This document shows, in pieces, positions 25,905 through 33,950 of a stretch of 64,000 bases of DNA (the first letter of the stretch is position 1; every line of letters begins with the position of its first letter). This stretch comes from a bacterium (GTDB lineage: Bacteria > 4484-113 > JAFGCY01). The stretch covers positions 62,001 through 126,000 of the forward strand of contig JAGRNT010000001.1 in assembly GCA_020440605.1 (NCBI GenBank), read 5' to 3'. The position numbers were made by a program, and so were the translations under genes. Below the pieces are notes generated by a model, which saw only the letters and a list, made by a program, of their open reading frames with translations, was not told the origin of the DNA and did no database searches.

Positions 25905-27235
25905 CCCCCCGCAGTCCCCGCCAGCCAGTCCCGGGCCTCGCGCAGTACCGCGGCCTCATTGAGGCTGAGCACCTCGCGGTCGCGCATCAGCAGGCGGCCA
26001 TTGGCAATCGTATGGCGCACGTCCGCCGCCTGTGAGCTGTAGGCCAGGTAGCTGTAGACCGCGCTCTCGTGGGTGTAGCGCGGAGTGGTGTGCGGCGTTG
26101 CCAGGTCGATCACGCAGATGTCCGCGAGCTTCCCGGGAGCAAGCGTGCCGAAGCGTCTGTCGCCGAGGGCCGCAGCGCCGCCGGATGTCGCCAGCTGCAC
26201 TGCCCTGTGCGCCGGCATGGCCTCGGCATCCAGCAGGATGCCCTTCGGCAGCAGGGCCGCAAGGTGCAGCTCCTCCCAGAGGTCGAGGTTGTTGTTGCTG
26301 GCCGCACCATCCGTACCCAGCCCGACATTCACACCGGCCTGCAGCATGGCAACCGTCGGGGCCACGCCGCTGGCCAGCTTCAGATTGCTGGCCGGGCAGT
26401 GGCAGGCTCCGCAGCCATGGCTGGCCATCAGCTCCATGTCCGGCTGCTCCACCCAGACACAGTGCGCCCCGAGCGTGCGCGGACCGAGCACCCCGAGCCG
26501 CGCCAGCCCGGCGGTCGGGCTTTCGCCCGGCTGCAGCCATTCGGTGAGTCCCGGCTCGGCATTCGTCTCCTGCAGGTGGATGTGGAACAGCAGGCCGTAC
26601 TCACGCGAGAGGCCGTGCAGCGTTGTCAGAATCTCCGGCGTGCAGGTATAGGGGGCATGGCAGGCTACGGCGGGCTCGATCAGCGGATGCCCTTTATACT
26701 CCGCGATCAGCTGCTTCTCCAGCTCCATGCCGTCCTGCCAGCTGGCGGCGCTCGGCGTCGGGAACTGGATCACACCCTCGCTGATCAGCCCGCGCATCCC
26801 GCTGTCGGCCACGGCGCTGGCAACGCTGGCAGCGAAGAGGTACATGTCATTCACGCAGGTCACGCCGCTGCGGATGCTTTCCAGGCAGGCCAGGCGCGAG
26901 GCGTGGTAGCAGAACTCCGGCGAGAGGTGCCGGCCTTCGGCGGGCCAGATATGCTCATTGAGCCAGGTCAGGAGCGGCAGGTCATCCGCCAGGCCGCGGA
27001 AATAGACCATCGGCAGGTGCGTATGCGCATTCACGAGCCCCGGCATTACCACGCAACCGCTGCAGTCCAGCACCTCGTCGTAGCCGCTGACCGGCGGGCA
27101 CTCGGACATCGTCCCCAGCGCCGTGATCAGCGCGCCCTCCGTTGCCACATAGCCCGGGCTGTACTGGCGCAGCTCGCCGTCCATCGTCAGTACGCTTGCA
27201 TTCTGAAGCAGGATCCTGCCTGAGGAATTTGACAT
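25901..27235 (-). CDS. mtaD: 5-methylthioadenosine/S-adenosylhomocysteine deaminase
   Basis: The 444-residue amidohydrolase shows the metal site of the MtaD/TrzA group: PGLVNAHTHLPM (HxH), HAPYTC, HIHLQET and GTDGAASNNNLDLWEEL. It deaminates MTA or SAH to the inosyl forms with a single Zn or Fe ion, part of methionine and S-adenosylmethionine recycling. TAGAAT lies 6 bases before the ATG and there is no ribosome site, so the message is probably leaderless. The 3' end overlaps the giant lipoprotein gene by four bases. Confidence 0.88.
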   Translation of the reverse strand: MSNSSGRILLQNASVLTMDGELRQYSPGYVATEGALITALGTMSECPPVSGYDEVLDCSGCVVMPGLVNAHTHLPMVYFRGLADDLPLLTWLNEHIWPAEGRHLSPEFCYHASRLACLESIRSGVTCVNDMYLFAASVASAVADSGMRGLISEGVIQFPTPSAASWQDGMELEKQLIAEYKGHPLIEPAVACHAPYTCTPEILTTLHGLSREYGLLFHIHLQETNAEPGLTEWLQPGESPTAGLARLGVLGPRTLGAHCVWVEQPDMELMASHGCGACHCPASNLKLASGVAPTVAMLQAGVNVGLGTDGAASNNNLDLWEELHLAALLPKGILLDAEAMPAHRAVQLATSGGAAALGDRRFGTLAPGKLADICVIDLATPHTTPRYTHESAVYSYLAYSSQAADVRHTIANGRLLMRDREVLSLNEAAVLREARDWLAGTAGG

Positions 27236-27241
27236 GCAGGG

Positions 27242-27247
27242 ATTCTA
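27242..27247 (-). promoter_or_regulatory. -10 hexamer TAGAAT, 6 bases before the mtaD ATG
   Basis: On the minus strand TAGAAT, then CCCTGC, then ATG. It faces the plus-strand hexamer TAGACT at 27279, so the 55 bases hold two divergent promoters. Confidence 0.55.
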
Positions 27248-27278
27248 CCAGTTCAGTGCGGCAGCGGGGGAACTGGGT

Positions 27279-27284
27279 TAGACT
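27279..27284 (+). promoter_or_regulatory. -10 hexamer TAGACT for the DUF2156-like gene
   Basis: TAGACT is followed by 6 bases and CTG at 27291. That CTG is in frame with the ATG at 27345, so the transcript may start at a CTG codon. Confidence 0.4.
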
Positions 27285-27344
27285 GACGGTCTGGACGCCC
27301 TGCGCAGACAGTTTCATGAGACGGATCCCGCCGAGCCAGCGCTG

Positions 27345-28349
27345 ATGCCGCTGCAGCGCTGGGGCAGCTTCGCGCTGGCCGCCTCCACGCGCCAGCCGGG
27401 GCTGAAGCTGCATTGCGCAAATGGCGGTGAAATCGCCTGGCATCCGCCGCTCAGCCCGCTCGGTAGCGCGCTTGTGCTGGGTGACCCGCTCTGCTCAGCG
27501 GCACAGCGCCCTGCCCTGCTGGCGGACTTCCTCCAGGCCCAGCCGCGCGCGGCCTTCTTCCAGGTCAGCGCAGCCTCGGCGCTGGAGCTGCAGAAGCTGG
27601 GCTTCCACTGCACACCGCTGGGCTTTGAAAGCTGGATCTCCCTGCCGGACTGGCATCTGCGGGGCCAGGCCCGCAAGTACCTGCGCTTCGTGCTGAGCCG
27701 GGCCCGGCGTATGGGCGTGACGCTGCAGGATTGGCCGGACTACCGCGAGCGGATGGCTGAACTGCAGGAGATCAGCCGGAGCTGGCTGGAATTCCGCCGC
27801 CGCAATGCCCGGGAGCTGCACTTCCTCGCGCGCCCACTGGACAGCTGTCATGACCCGCTGACACGCTGCTTCGTTGCCAGACGCGCGGGCCGCGTGATCG
27901 CCTTCGTGGTCTTCGACCCGCTCTATGAGGAGGGCCAGCTCACAGGCTATGCCGCTTCGCTGCTGCGCGCGTGCGAACTCGGGAGTGTGGGCTGGCAGGA
28001 TTACATCGTGCTCGGGGCGATGCAGCATTTCCGCATGCGCGGCCTCTCCTGGCTGACACTCGGGCTCTCGCCCTTCGCCCCGGCAGCGGCACATCCGGAT
28101 CTGGCAGGCTCGGCTGCCACGCGGGCGATCTTCCAGTGGTGGCATGAGCATGGCAACTGGCTCTACAACTTCCGCGGAGTGGGTTTCCACAAGCGCTACT
28201 ATCCGGCCGAGCGGCGTACGATGTACTTCTGTTCCCGCCAGGCCCTGCCGCTGATGGAACTGCGCGATGCCCTGGCGGCGATGCAGGTCAGCCCGCTGGC
28301 GCGGCTCAGTGGCCACCTGCGCACGAGCCTGGAGCAGCTATCCCGCTGA
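27345..28349 (+). CDS. DUF2156-like (phosphatidylglycerol lysyltransferase-like) acyltransferase domain protein
   Basis: The 334-residue protein resembles the two-GNAT-fold DUF2156 domain that forms the catalytic part of MprF and stand-alone relatives: GFESWISLPDWHLRGQARKYLRFVLSRA, FVARRAGRVIAFVVFDPLYEEG, and NWLYNFRGVGFHKRYYPAERR near the end. These proteins transfer aminoacyl groups from tRNA to lipids or act in lipid-linked reactions; the substrate here is unknown. No ribosome site precedes the ATG at 27345. An in-frame CTG at 27291, placed 6 bases after TAGACT, could be a leaderless start and would add 18 residues. Confidence 0.65.
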   Translation: MPLQRWGSFALAASTRQPGLKLHCANGGEIAWHPPLSPLGSALVLGDPLCSAAQRPALLADFLQAQPRAAFFQVSAASALELQKLGFHCTPLGFESWISLPDWHLRGQARKYLRFVLSRARRMGVTLQDWPDYRERMAELQEISRSWLEFRRRNARELHFLARPLDSCHDPLTRCFVARRAGRVIAFVVFDPLYEEGQLTGYAASLLRACELGSVGWQDYIVLGAMQHFRMRGLSWLTLGLSPFAPAAAHPDLAGSAATRAIFQWWHEHGNWLYNFRGVGFHKRYYPAERRTMYFCSRQALPLMELRDALAAMQVSPLARLSGHLRTSLEQLSR

Positions 28350-28769
28350 AGCCTTCTCGAGCCCCAGCTCAGACGCCAGCTCCTCAAGATGGCTGAGGAT
28401 TTCCTCACGCGCCTCGCGGTAGATCTCCAGTCGCTCTTCATCGGTGCCGATCGCGTTGTAGGGATCGAAGATGTACCAGATATGCTGGCCTACGCCCTCG
28501 GGCAGCGGGCCGCTGTGGTTGCGGGCCGTCTCGCCGATCAGGATCACGTGGTCGAATTGGCTCAGGTCGAGGTCGTGCACATCCTGGCCGCTGAAGCCCT
28601 CGGCACTGCCGCCGGCCTCGGTGATCACCCGCGCGCTGAGCGGCTGCAGCTCGTAAAGCGGCATCACGCCGGCGCTCTGCCATTCATGCTCGGGGTAGAG
28701 TCTGCGCGCCAGCCGCTCCGCAATCGGGCTGCGGCAGGTATTCCCGGTACAGACGAACAGGAAGCGCAT
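28338..28769 (-). CDS. Low-molecular-weight protein tyrosine phosphatase family protein
   Basis: The ATG at 28769 gives 143 residues beginning MRFLFVCTGNTCRSPIAE, the C(X)4-5RS phosphate loop of LMW phosphatases and arsenate reductases. The general acid aspartate is in IFDPYNAIGTD. The protein may dephosphorylate protein tyrosines or, less likely, reduce arsenate. The earlier in-frame ATG at 28808 adds 13 residues and is unlikely, since TATAAC lies 7 bases before 28769. The gene ends in a 12-bp overlap with the convergent DUF2156-like gene. Confidence 0.85.
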   Translation of the reverse strand: MRFLFVCTGNTCRSPIAERLARRLYPEHEWQSAGVMPLYELQPLSARVITEAGGSAEGFSGQDVHDLDLSQFDHVILIGETARNHSGPLPEGVGQHIWYIFDPYNAIGTDEERLEIYREAREEILSHLEELASELGLEKASAG

Positions 28770-28776
28770 GGACTCA

Positions 28777-28782
28777 GTTATA
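28777..28782 (-). promoter_or_regulatory. -10 hexamer TATAAC, 7 bases before the ATG at 28769
   Basis: On the minus strand TATAAC, then TGAGTCC, then ATG, with no ribosome site. Bases 28783-28927 hold no gene; they include a GC-rich inverted segment near 28860-28875. Confidence 0.5.
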
Positions 28783-28927
28783 CACCCGAAGCCCGGCGAT
28801 TGATTCAATCAGGGGGAGCGCAGAAGGGGAGAAACAAGGAAACTCACCTGCCATAGCCGACCGGGGCCGGCCATAGCAAATGAGTTGTCATTCTGCTTAT
28901 CGGCGTGGCCGGAGCTGACTTGAGAGA

Positions 28928-30049
28928 TCAGGCCTGCTGGCTCAGGCCGTCGAGGAACTGCTGCACCAGGCCGCGCTCCTCCAGCAGTTCAATGATGCCG
29001 TCGACATCCAAAAGCTCCTGGCTTTCACTGTCATAGCCGGTCTGCTCCAGCCGCAGCTTCGACTGGTCGGGCGGGCTGAGCGGCTCCACCATGAAGTGGT
29101 CGGCGAACTCCGTGGAGTGCAGGCCTTCCTCGGGCGTCATCAGCGCCTCGCAGAGCTTCTCGCCGGGCAGCAGGCCGATCTCATTGATGGCAATCGCCTG
29201 CGGGTCATGGCCGAAGCGCGGGGCGTAGATCCGGATCAGGGCCGTGACGAGGTCTATGATGCACATCACCGGCATCTTAAGGATGAAGATCTCGCCGGAG
29301 CGCGCGGAGAGCGAAGCCTTCAGCGCCAGCTCCACCGCGTCGGGAATGCTCATGAAGAAGCGCCGCATCTGCGGGTGCGTGATCGTCACCGGGCCGCCCT
29401 GGCGGATCTGCTCGATGAACATCGGGATCGCGCTGCCGCGGCTGGCCAGCACGTTGCCGAAGCGGATCACACCGAAGCGCGTGCGGCGGTCACCCTTGTA
29501 CTGGCTGGCGGAGAGGATCATGCGCTCGGCCAGCAGCTTGGTGGCACCCATTGTGTTCGTGGGGCTGACGGCCTTGTCCGTGCTGATCCCGACGAGCAGT
29601 TCCATGTTGTAGTTGAGTGCGGCCTCGACGAGGTTCTGCGTGCCGAGGACATTGGTCTTGACCGCCTCAAAGGGGTTGTACTCGCAGATGGCAACGTGCT
29701 TCAGCGCCGAGGCGTGGAACACCACGTCGACACCTTCGCAGGCCCGCATCAGGCGGTCGCGGTCACGCACGTCGCCGATCAGGTAGCGCAGGTCCCCGCG
29801 CTCACCGAGTTCGCGGCGCATGGCGTACTGGTTGTATTCGTTGCGGCTCAGCACGCGCACGACGCGCGGCTTGTACTGCAGCACCTGGTTGACGATCTCG
29901 CGGCCGATGCTGCCCGTGCCTCCGGTGACCAGCACCGTGCGGTTGCCCAGCGCCTCCTCCAGTGTGCGCGGGATGCGCATCGGATTGAAGCGTTCGCTGG
30001 CTGCCTTGTTGGCGGCCTCGACCTCACGGATCCTGTCCTCGGGAAGCAT
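28928..30049 (-). CDS. UDP-sugar 4,6-dehydratase / polysaccharide biosynthesis epimerase (PseB/CapD-like)
   Basis: With the ATG at 30049 the protein has 373 residues. It is an extended short-chain dehydrogenase: TVLVTGGTGSIGREIVNQVL binds NAD, VVFHASALKHVAICEYNPFEAV and STDKAVSPTNTMGATKLLAE are the signature of the PseB/FlaA1/CapD group. Such enzymes convert UDP-GlcNAc to 4-keto-6-deoxy sugars, the first step towards pseudaminic or legionaminic acid or bacillosamine. With NeuB nearby and the flagellar operon next to it, glycosylation of flagellin is a likely use. The TAAACT hexamer 7 bases upstream supports this start over the ATG at 30094. Confidence 0.85.
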   Translation of the reverse strand: MLPEDRIREVEAANKAASERFNPMRIPRTLEEALGNRTVLVTGGTGSIGREIVNQVLQYKPRVVRVLSRNEYNQYAMRRELGERGDLRYLIGDVRDRDRLMRACEGVDVVFHASALKHVAICEYNPFEAVKTNVLGTQNLVEAALNYNMELLVGISTDKAVSPTNTMGATKLLAERMILSASQYKGDRRTRFGVIRFGNVLASRGSAIPMFIEQIRQGGPVTITHPQMRRFFMSIPDAVELALKASLSARSGEIFILKMPVMCIIDLVTALIRIYAPRFGHDPQAIAINEIGLLPGEKLCEALMTPEEGLHSTEFADHFMVEPLSPPDQSKLRLEQTGYDSESQELLDVDGIIELLEERGLVQQFLDGLSQQA

Positions 30050-30056
30050 TGCGCCT

Positions 30057-30062
30057 AGTTTA
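30057..30062 (-). promoter_or_regulatory. -10 hexamer TAAACT, 7 bases before the ATG at 30049
   Basis: On the minus strand TAAACT, then AGGCGCA, then ATG. The spacing matches the leaderless pattern seen elsewhere in the window. Confidence 0.5.
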
Positions 30063-30208
30063 TCGGCTGTTCCACAAATCATCTGCAGGATCAATGCAGG
30101 TGTATGGTGAAAAAGCGGCAGTACAGTACTGTCGGCGGAGTGTCTTTCGTGGAAGAATGGACTGCGGGCGACTGGGGCCGGCGATCTTCAACCGTGGGGT
30201 AATGAACG

Positions 30209-30532
30209 ATGAGTTTCCCGATAGACCTTGAGTTGCCGGCCGGCGCGGATTCACTGCTGCGTGAAAGCCTGATCGAGGAAGGCATTGAGCTGCACAGGAT
30301 CAGCTTCCGGCACGCCAGCGACCGTCAGGAAATGCAGGGCCTGATGAGCCGGCTGCTGGGTGGGCATGGCTACACGGAGGCCGACTGCCGCAGCCTGCTG
30401 GAGGATGAAATTGAAGACTGGACCGTCTTTGAACACCCCAGCAGCGACGTGCTGGTGATCTTCTCCGAGGATCCCCTGCGCGAAGGGGCATTCCTGCTGT
30501 TGTCCTGTCCGCATCCGCAGCGCCAGGGGTGA
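30209..30532 (+). CDS. Small acidic cytoplasmic protein of unknown function
   Basis: The 107-residue protein has no signal peptide or membrane segment. It is rich in Glu and Leu (LLRESLIEEGIELHRISF, CRSLLEDEIEDWTVFEHPSSDVLVIF) and is probably one small alpha/beta domain. I recognise no family. It is the first of three short genes between the two sugar genes; the ribosome site is weak. Confidence 0.6.
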   Translation: MSFPIDLELPAGADSLLRESLIEEGIELHRISFRHASDRQEMQGLMSRLLGGHGYTEADCRSLLEDEIEDWTVFEHPSSDVLVIFSEDPLREGAFLLLSCPHPQRQG

Positions 30533-30572
30533 TAGAGTAGTGGCATCCCACTCGGCCCTGAGGCCGGAGTAA

Positions 30573-30983
30573 ATGATGCACAAGCTGTTTCTGGCAATCC
30601 TGTTGCTTCTGTCACTGGCGTCCTGCCAGAAACCCGGTGTGCCTGTCCCGGCGGACTTCCCCGTACAGATCACCCTGCCTGCCGGTTCGGAGATCGGCAG
30701 CAATCCCGGTGGGGATATTGCCGAGCGCGCCGCTTCGGCCGTGAACATGCATATCGTGACCTTCACCTGCAGCGATGGTGAGGAGAAGGTCAAGGCCTAC
30801 ATTGCCGATCAGCTCAAGCAGAAGGGCTACCAGAAGGTGATGATTCCCGGAATGAGCAATGCCGCGCAGGATGCCTACACCCAGGAGGGCTCTGACGTGA
30901 TGGTCAGCATCACGGGCTCCGGCGGGGATATGTACACGCTCATGTCCATGGAAATGCCGAAGCTTCCGAACTTCGGTTCCTGA
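30573..30983 (+). CDS. Small lipoprotein of unknown function
   Basis: The 136-residue protein has a lipoprotein signal (LLLLSLASCQKP). The mature domain has the pattern of a proline-rich strand followed by VTFTCSDGEEKVKAYIADQLKQKGYQKV, a fold seen in many small lipoproteins where a helix carries a DxxxxVxxxYxxxLxxxGW motif. The next gene has a related segment (VGFATDDSFSEVLQHWEADLKAAGYSVV), so the two are probably ancient paralogues. Confidence 0.75.
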   Translation: MMHKLFLAILLLLSLASCQKPGVPVPADFPVQITLPAGSEIGSNPGGDIAERAASAVNMHIVTFTCSDGEEKVKAYIADQLKQKGYQKVMIPGMSNAAQDAYTQEGSDVMVSITGSGGDMYTLMSMEMPKLPNFGS

Positions 30984-31035
30984 GCGGATGAAGCATCGCG
31001 AAACCATCAGGCCAGCCCACTGCGTCAAGCCCGGT

Positions 31036-31551
31036 ATGCGGATTCCCTACATGCTGTGCACCCTGCTGCTGGCAATCCTGGCCTGCGGCTGCCGCGGCAA
31101 TTCTGGCAAGGCTGCCGGTCCATTGCAGTTCCCGGCCAGCTGGCCCGAGCCGGCCATGAGCATCCCGCAGGGCATGGACAGCGCGGAGCTGTTCGCCTCG
31201 CTGGGCTACGACAGTGACGACGGCCGGACCGTGCAGGGCAAGCCGGCAGTGGGTGACTTCGACGGTGAACTGTGGGCGGTGGGCTTCGCCACGGACGACA
31301 GCTTCTCCGAGGTGCTGCAGCACTGGGAAGCGGACCTGAAGGCCGCTGGCTACTCCGTCGTAGAGAATGACGTGGAAAGCGCCTCCACCCGCGCGCTGGC
31401 CAGGCAGTACGTCAGTGCGGACAGGCGTATGATCATCGTGATCGTCAAGAGTGAGGATCGCAGCCGCGAAAGCGGGCGCACCCGCGGCGTTGTCAAGTTA
31501 AGCGTCTGCTCCGAGGACATCCCGCTCGACGGCATGCTGCGCCGGCTCTGA
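31036..31551 (+). CDS. Small lipoprotein, distant paralogue of the preceding gene
   Basis: I place the start at the ATG at 31036, giving 171 residues with the signal MRIPYMLCTLLLAILACGC. An earlier ATG at 30988 would put 16 charged residues before the signal. The mature part includes VGFATDDSFSEVLQHWEADLKAAGY, similar to the preceding lipoprotein. Its last 54 bases overlap the convergent neuB-like gene, an unusually long antisense overlap. Confidence 0.7.
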   Translation: MRIPYMLCTLLLAILACGCRGNSGKAAGPLQFPASWPEPAMSIPQGMDSAELFASLGYDSDDGRTVQGKPAVGDFDGELWAVGFATDDSFSEVLQHWEADLKAAGYSVVENDVESASTRALARQYVSADRRMIIVIVKSEDRSRESGRTRGVVKLSVCSEDIPLDGMLRRL

Positions 31552-32559
31552 TCCGCTCTGCTCCTCGGGCATGTGGAAGTCGCCGGGCTTCAGCGCTGCA
31601 CCACTGCGCACTGAGAGCCTGAGCTCGCGGCCCAGCAGCGCCATCGCGTCCCGCGGTGAGATCCCGCTGCCCGGGCGCAGGAACTGCAGGTCCTCCTCAC
31701 AGAGCACATGCCCGGCTCCGAGATCGCAGGCGTAGAAGGCACTGCGCCGCGCAATCACGGCGATCCCCTCCTCACTGTCCTGCATCTGCTTGACGCGGCG
31801 GCCCATCGCCTGCTCAATGGCACGGATGCCCTGCACCAGCTCGATGAGTTCCTTCGGGTCGCACGAGCCAGGTATGTCCGGGCCTTCCACATGCTTGTCG
31901 AGACAGAAGTGCTTCTCGATCACACAGGCCCCCATTCCCACGGCAGCGAAGCAGCACCAGTTGCCGATGCTGTGGTCCGAGAAGCCGACATCACAGCCGA
32001 CCTCATCAGCGATTGCCAGCATGCTGCGCAGGCTGACCTGCGGGTAGGGCGTCGGGTACTGCGTCGTGCACTGCAGCATCACTACCTGCGGGCAGCCATG
32101 CTCGACCGCGGTTTCGTAGGCGCGCCAGACCTCATCCATGCTGCCCATCCCCGTACTGATGTACATCGGCTTGCGGCGCATGGCCACGGCGGCGATGAAG
32201 GGCAGGTTCGTCAGATCGCAGCTGGCGATCTTGTAGGCCGGCACATGCAGTTCCTCCAGCAGGCCCAGCATCTGCGTGTCAAAGGGCGTGGAGAGGAAGT
32301 CAATGTCATGTTCGCGGCAGAGTGCGCTGAGTTGTGCATGCTCCTCGCGTCCGAGTTCGAAACGTGAGAAGAAGGCATGCTGGTCCGCCGCCAGGCTGCC
32401 ATGAGCCAGGCCCGATGCGGTGAAGCTCTGGAACTTGACGGCATCGGCACCCGCCGCCGCCGCCACGCGCACCATCTCTGCCGCGACCTGCATGTCCCCG
32501 CCGTGGTTGATGCCGGCCTCCGCGATCACGTATACCGGTCTGTGGTTGTCAAGCACCAT
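31498..32559 (-). CDS. neuB: N-acetylneuraminate/legionaminate/pseudaminate synthase family protein
   Basis: The 353-residue protein matches sialic acid synthases: PVYVIAEAGINHGGDM at the start, FLSTPFDT, YKIASCDLTNLP, GFSDHSIGNW and IEKHFCLDKHVEGPD in the TIM barrel, and a C-terminal SAF (antifreeze-like) domain starting near IARRSAFYACDLGAGHVL. It condenses a six-carbon amino sugar with phosphoenolpyruvate to a nine-carbon acid. Which sugar cannot be read from the sequence. The ATG at 32559 follows GCGGAGG; TATAAT lies about 25 bases upstream. It stands divergent to the flagellar operon. Confidence 0.88.
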   Translation of the reverse strand: MVLDNHRPVYVIAEAGINHGGDMQVAAEMVRVAAAAGADAVKFQSFTASGLAHGSLAADQHAFFSRFELGREEHAQLSALCREHDIDFLSTPFDTQMLGLLEELHVPAYKIASCDLTNLPFIAAVAMRRKPMYISTGMGSMDEVWRAYETAVEHGCPQVVMLQCTTQYPTPYPQVSLRSMLAIADEVGCDVGFSDHSIGNWCCFAAVGMGACVIEKHFCLDKHVEGPDIPGSCDPKELIELVQGIRAIEQAMGRRVKQMQDSEEGIAVIARRSAFYACDLGAGHVLCEEDLQFLRPGSGISPRDAMALLGRELRLSVRSGAALKPGDFHMPEEQSGSEPAQHAVERDVLGADA

Positions 32560-32671
32560 GCTGCCTCCGCGCTGCATGGCGATTATATCGGCGCGATCCT
32601 GCCAGGGGAAGCATTAACGGGCAGTCAAATCGCGGTTGAAAGAGCATGAATGTACTTCCATTCGATTTGAA

Positions 32672-32677
32672 GGCTGG
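32672..32677 (+). promoter_or_regulatory. Probable -10 box TATATT of the flagellar operon
   Basis: GGTTATATTCTGCG lies about 75 bases before flgB in the 190-bp gap shared with the divergent neuB-like gene. No flagellar sigma-28 consensus is visible. The only clear ribosome site, GGGGAGAA, precedes the ATG at 32751. Confidence 0.4.
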
Positions 32678-32750
32678 TTATATTCTGCGCAGCGGAGATT
32701 CCATTCAAAGGAAACCCGGTCCCGGAAAGGAGGGGCCGGTGGGGAGAAAT

Positions 32751-33137
32751 ATGCTGGATGCACTGCACAGGGACGTGACCTGGGCCACCCTCGAATACGG
32801 CATGCGCGGCCAGGCCCAGCGCGAGAACGCGATCGCCGTCAACGTCGACAACGCCAACACGCCGCACTACAAGCGTCTGGAGGTGGACTTCCTCAGCGGG
32901 CTGAAGGAAGCGCTGGCCTCCGGCGGCGACCGCACGCAGCTCAGCCAGGCGGTCCGTTCCGGCAGCACGCGGGAGTACGTGATCGAGGACGAGAGCTTCA
33001 ACAACGACGAGAACAGCGTCGACATCGCCGCCGAGATGGGCCTGCTGGCCCGCAACAGCGTGGACCGCGCGACCAGCTACTCGCTGATGCAGAAGAAGCT
33101 GCGCACATACAAGATGGTCATGCGGGACGGGAGGTAA
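32751..33137 (+). CDS. flgB: Flagellar basal body rod protein FlgB
   Basis: The 128-residue protein has the FlgB pattern: an N-terminal helix (TWATLEYGMRGQAQRENAIAVN), the rod motif NVDNANTPHYKRLEVDF, and a C-terminal coiled-coil helix (ARNSVDRATSYSLMQKKLRTYKMVM). It forms the proximal rod with FlgC and FliE. An ATG at 32646 would add 35 residues unlike FlgB. It opens an eight-gene operon. Confidence 0.93.
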   Translation: MLDALHRDVTWATLEYGMRGQAQRENAIAVNVDNANTPHYKRLEVDFLSGLKEALASGGDRTQLSQAVRSGSTREYVIEDESFNNDENSVDIAAEMGLLARNSVDRATSYSLMQKKLRTYKMVMRDGR

Positions 33138-33140
33138 GCC

Positions 33141-33548
33141 ATGAACGGACTGAACGCCCTTGACGCCGCCGCCAGCGGCATGAGTGCCAACCGCACCTGG
33201 CTCGACATCATCGCCGCCAACATGGCCAATGCCCAGACCAGCGTCGACCCCGGCGAGGACGGCTACCGCGCCGTGCGCCCGATCTTCCAGGCGATGATCG
33301 ATGAGGAAATGCAGGTGCGCGGCGTGACCATCGACCGCTTCGAGGACAGCCAGGAGGAATGCCGCCAGGAATACCTGCCCGGCCATCGCCAGGCTGACGA
33401 GAATGACATGGTTACCTTTTCCAACGTGAACGTGATGCATGAAATGGCGGACATGCTCGTGGCCCAGCGCGCCTTCGAGGCCAATGCCACTGTGTTCGAG
33501 TCCGCCAAGGAAGGCGCGATGCGCCTGGTACAGCTTCTGCAGGCCTGA
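33141..33548 (+). CDS. flgC: Flagellar basal body rod protein FlgC
   Basis: The 135-residue protein has the paired terminal helices of rod proteins: LNALDAAASGMSANRTWLDIIAANMANAQTS at the start and NVNVMHEMADMLVAQRAFEANATVFESAKEGAMRLVQLL at the end. It begins three bases after flgB and is part of the proximal rod. Confidence 0.94.
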   Translation: MNGLNALDAAASGMSANRTWLDIIAANMANAQTSVDPGEDGYRAVRPIFQAMIDEEMQVRGVTIDRFEDSQEECRQEYLPGHRQADENDMVTFSNVNVMHEMADMLVAQRAFEANATVFESAKEGAMRLVQLLQA

Positions 33549-33577
33549 CGGTCTGATCTGGCAACGGGGAGAATGGC

Positions 33578-33877
33578 ATGAATGAATTGATCACCTGGCA
33601 GGGCAGCGGCAACACCCTGAAACAGGCAAAGGCCGCCACGACTCAGGTCGCGGAAGGCGGCGTGGACTTCGGCGCGACCATGAAGCAGCATCTGCAGGAA
33701 CTGCGGGATGTCTACAACATGTCGGAAGGCGCGCAGCGCCAGTGGCAGCTCGGCGAAATGGACACGCAGACCGCGGTGATGCTCGTCAACAAGGCGGACC
33801 TGGCACTGACCTACACCATGGAACTGCGCAACAAGCTGCTGGAGGCATACCAGGAGCTGAGCCGGATGCAGGTCTGA
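33578..33877 (+). CDS. fliE: Flagellar hook-basal body protein FliE
   Basis: The 99-residue protein has the FliE size and C-terminal motif (MLVNKADLALTYTMELRNKLLEAYQELSRMQV). FliE joins the MS ring to the rod. Its position between flgC and fliF is the standard order. Confidence 0.93.
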   Translation: MNELITWQGSGNTLKQAKAATTQVAEGGVDFGATMKQHLQELRDVYNMSEGAQRQWQLGEMDTQTAVMLVNKADLALTYTMELRNKLLEAYQELSRMQV

Positions 33878-33950
33878 TAAGCCGGCCGCGGGGTAGCGGC
33901 ACGGCAGGCGGCGCAGGCCGCCAAGGCACGGGAGATAAGGCGGAAGAGCA

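Noticed and set aside
28860..28880. Intrinsic terminator between the dehydratase and phosphatase genes
   Set aside because: The GC-rich inverted segment is short and no T-tract follows.
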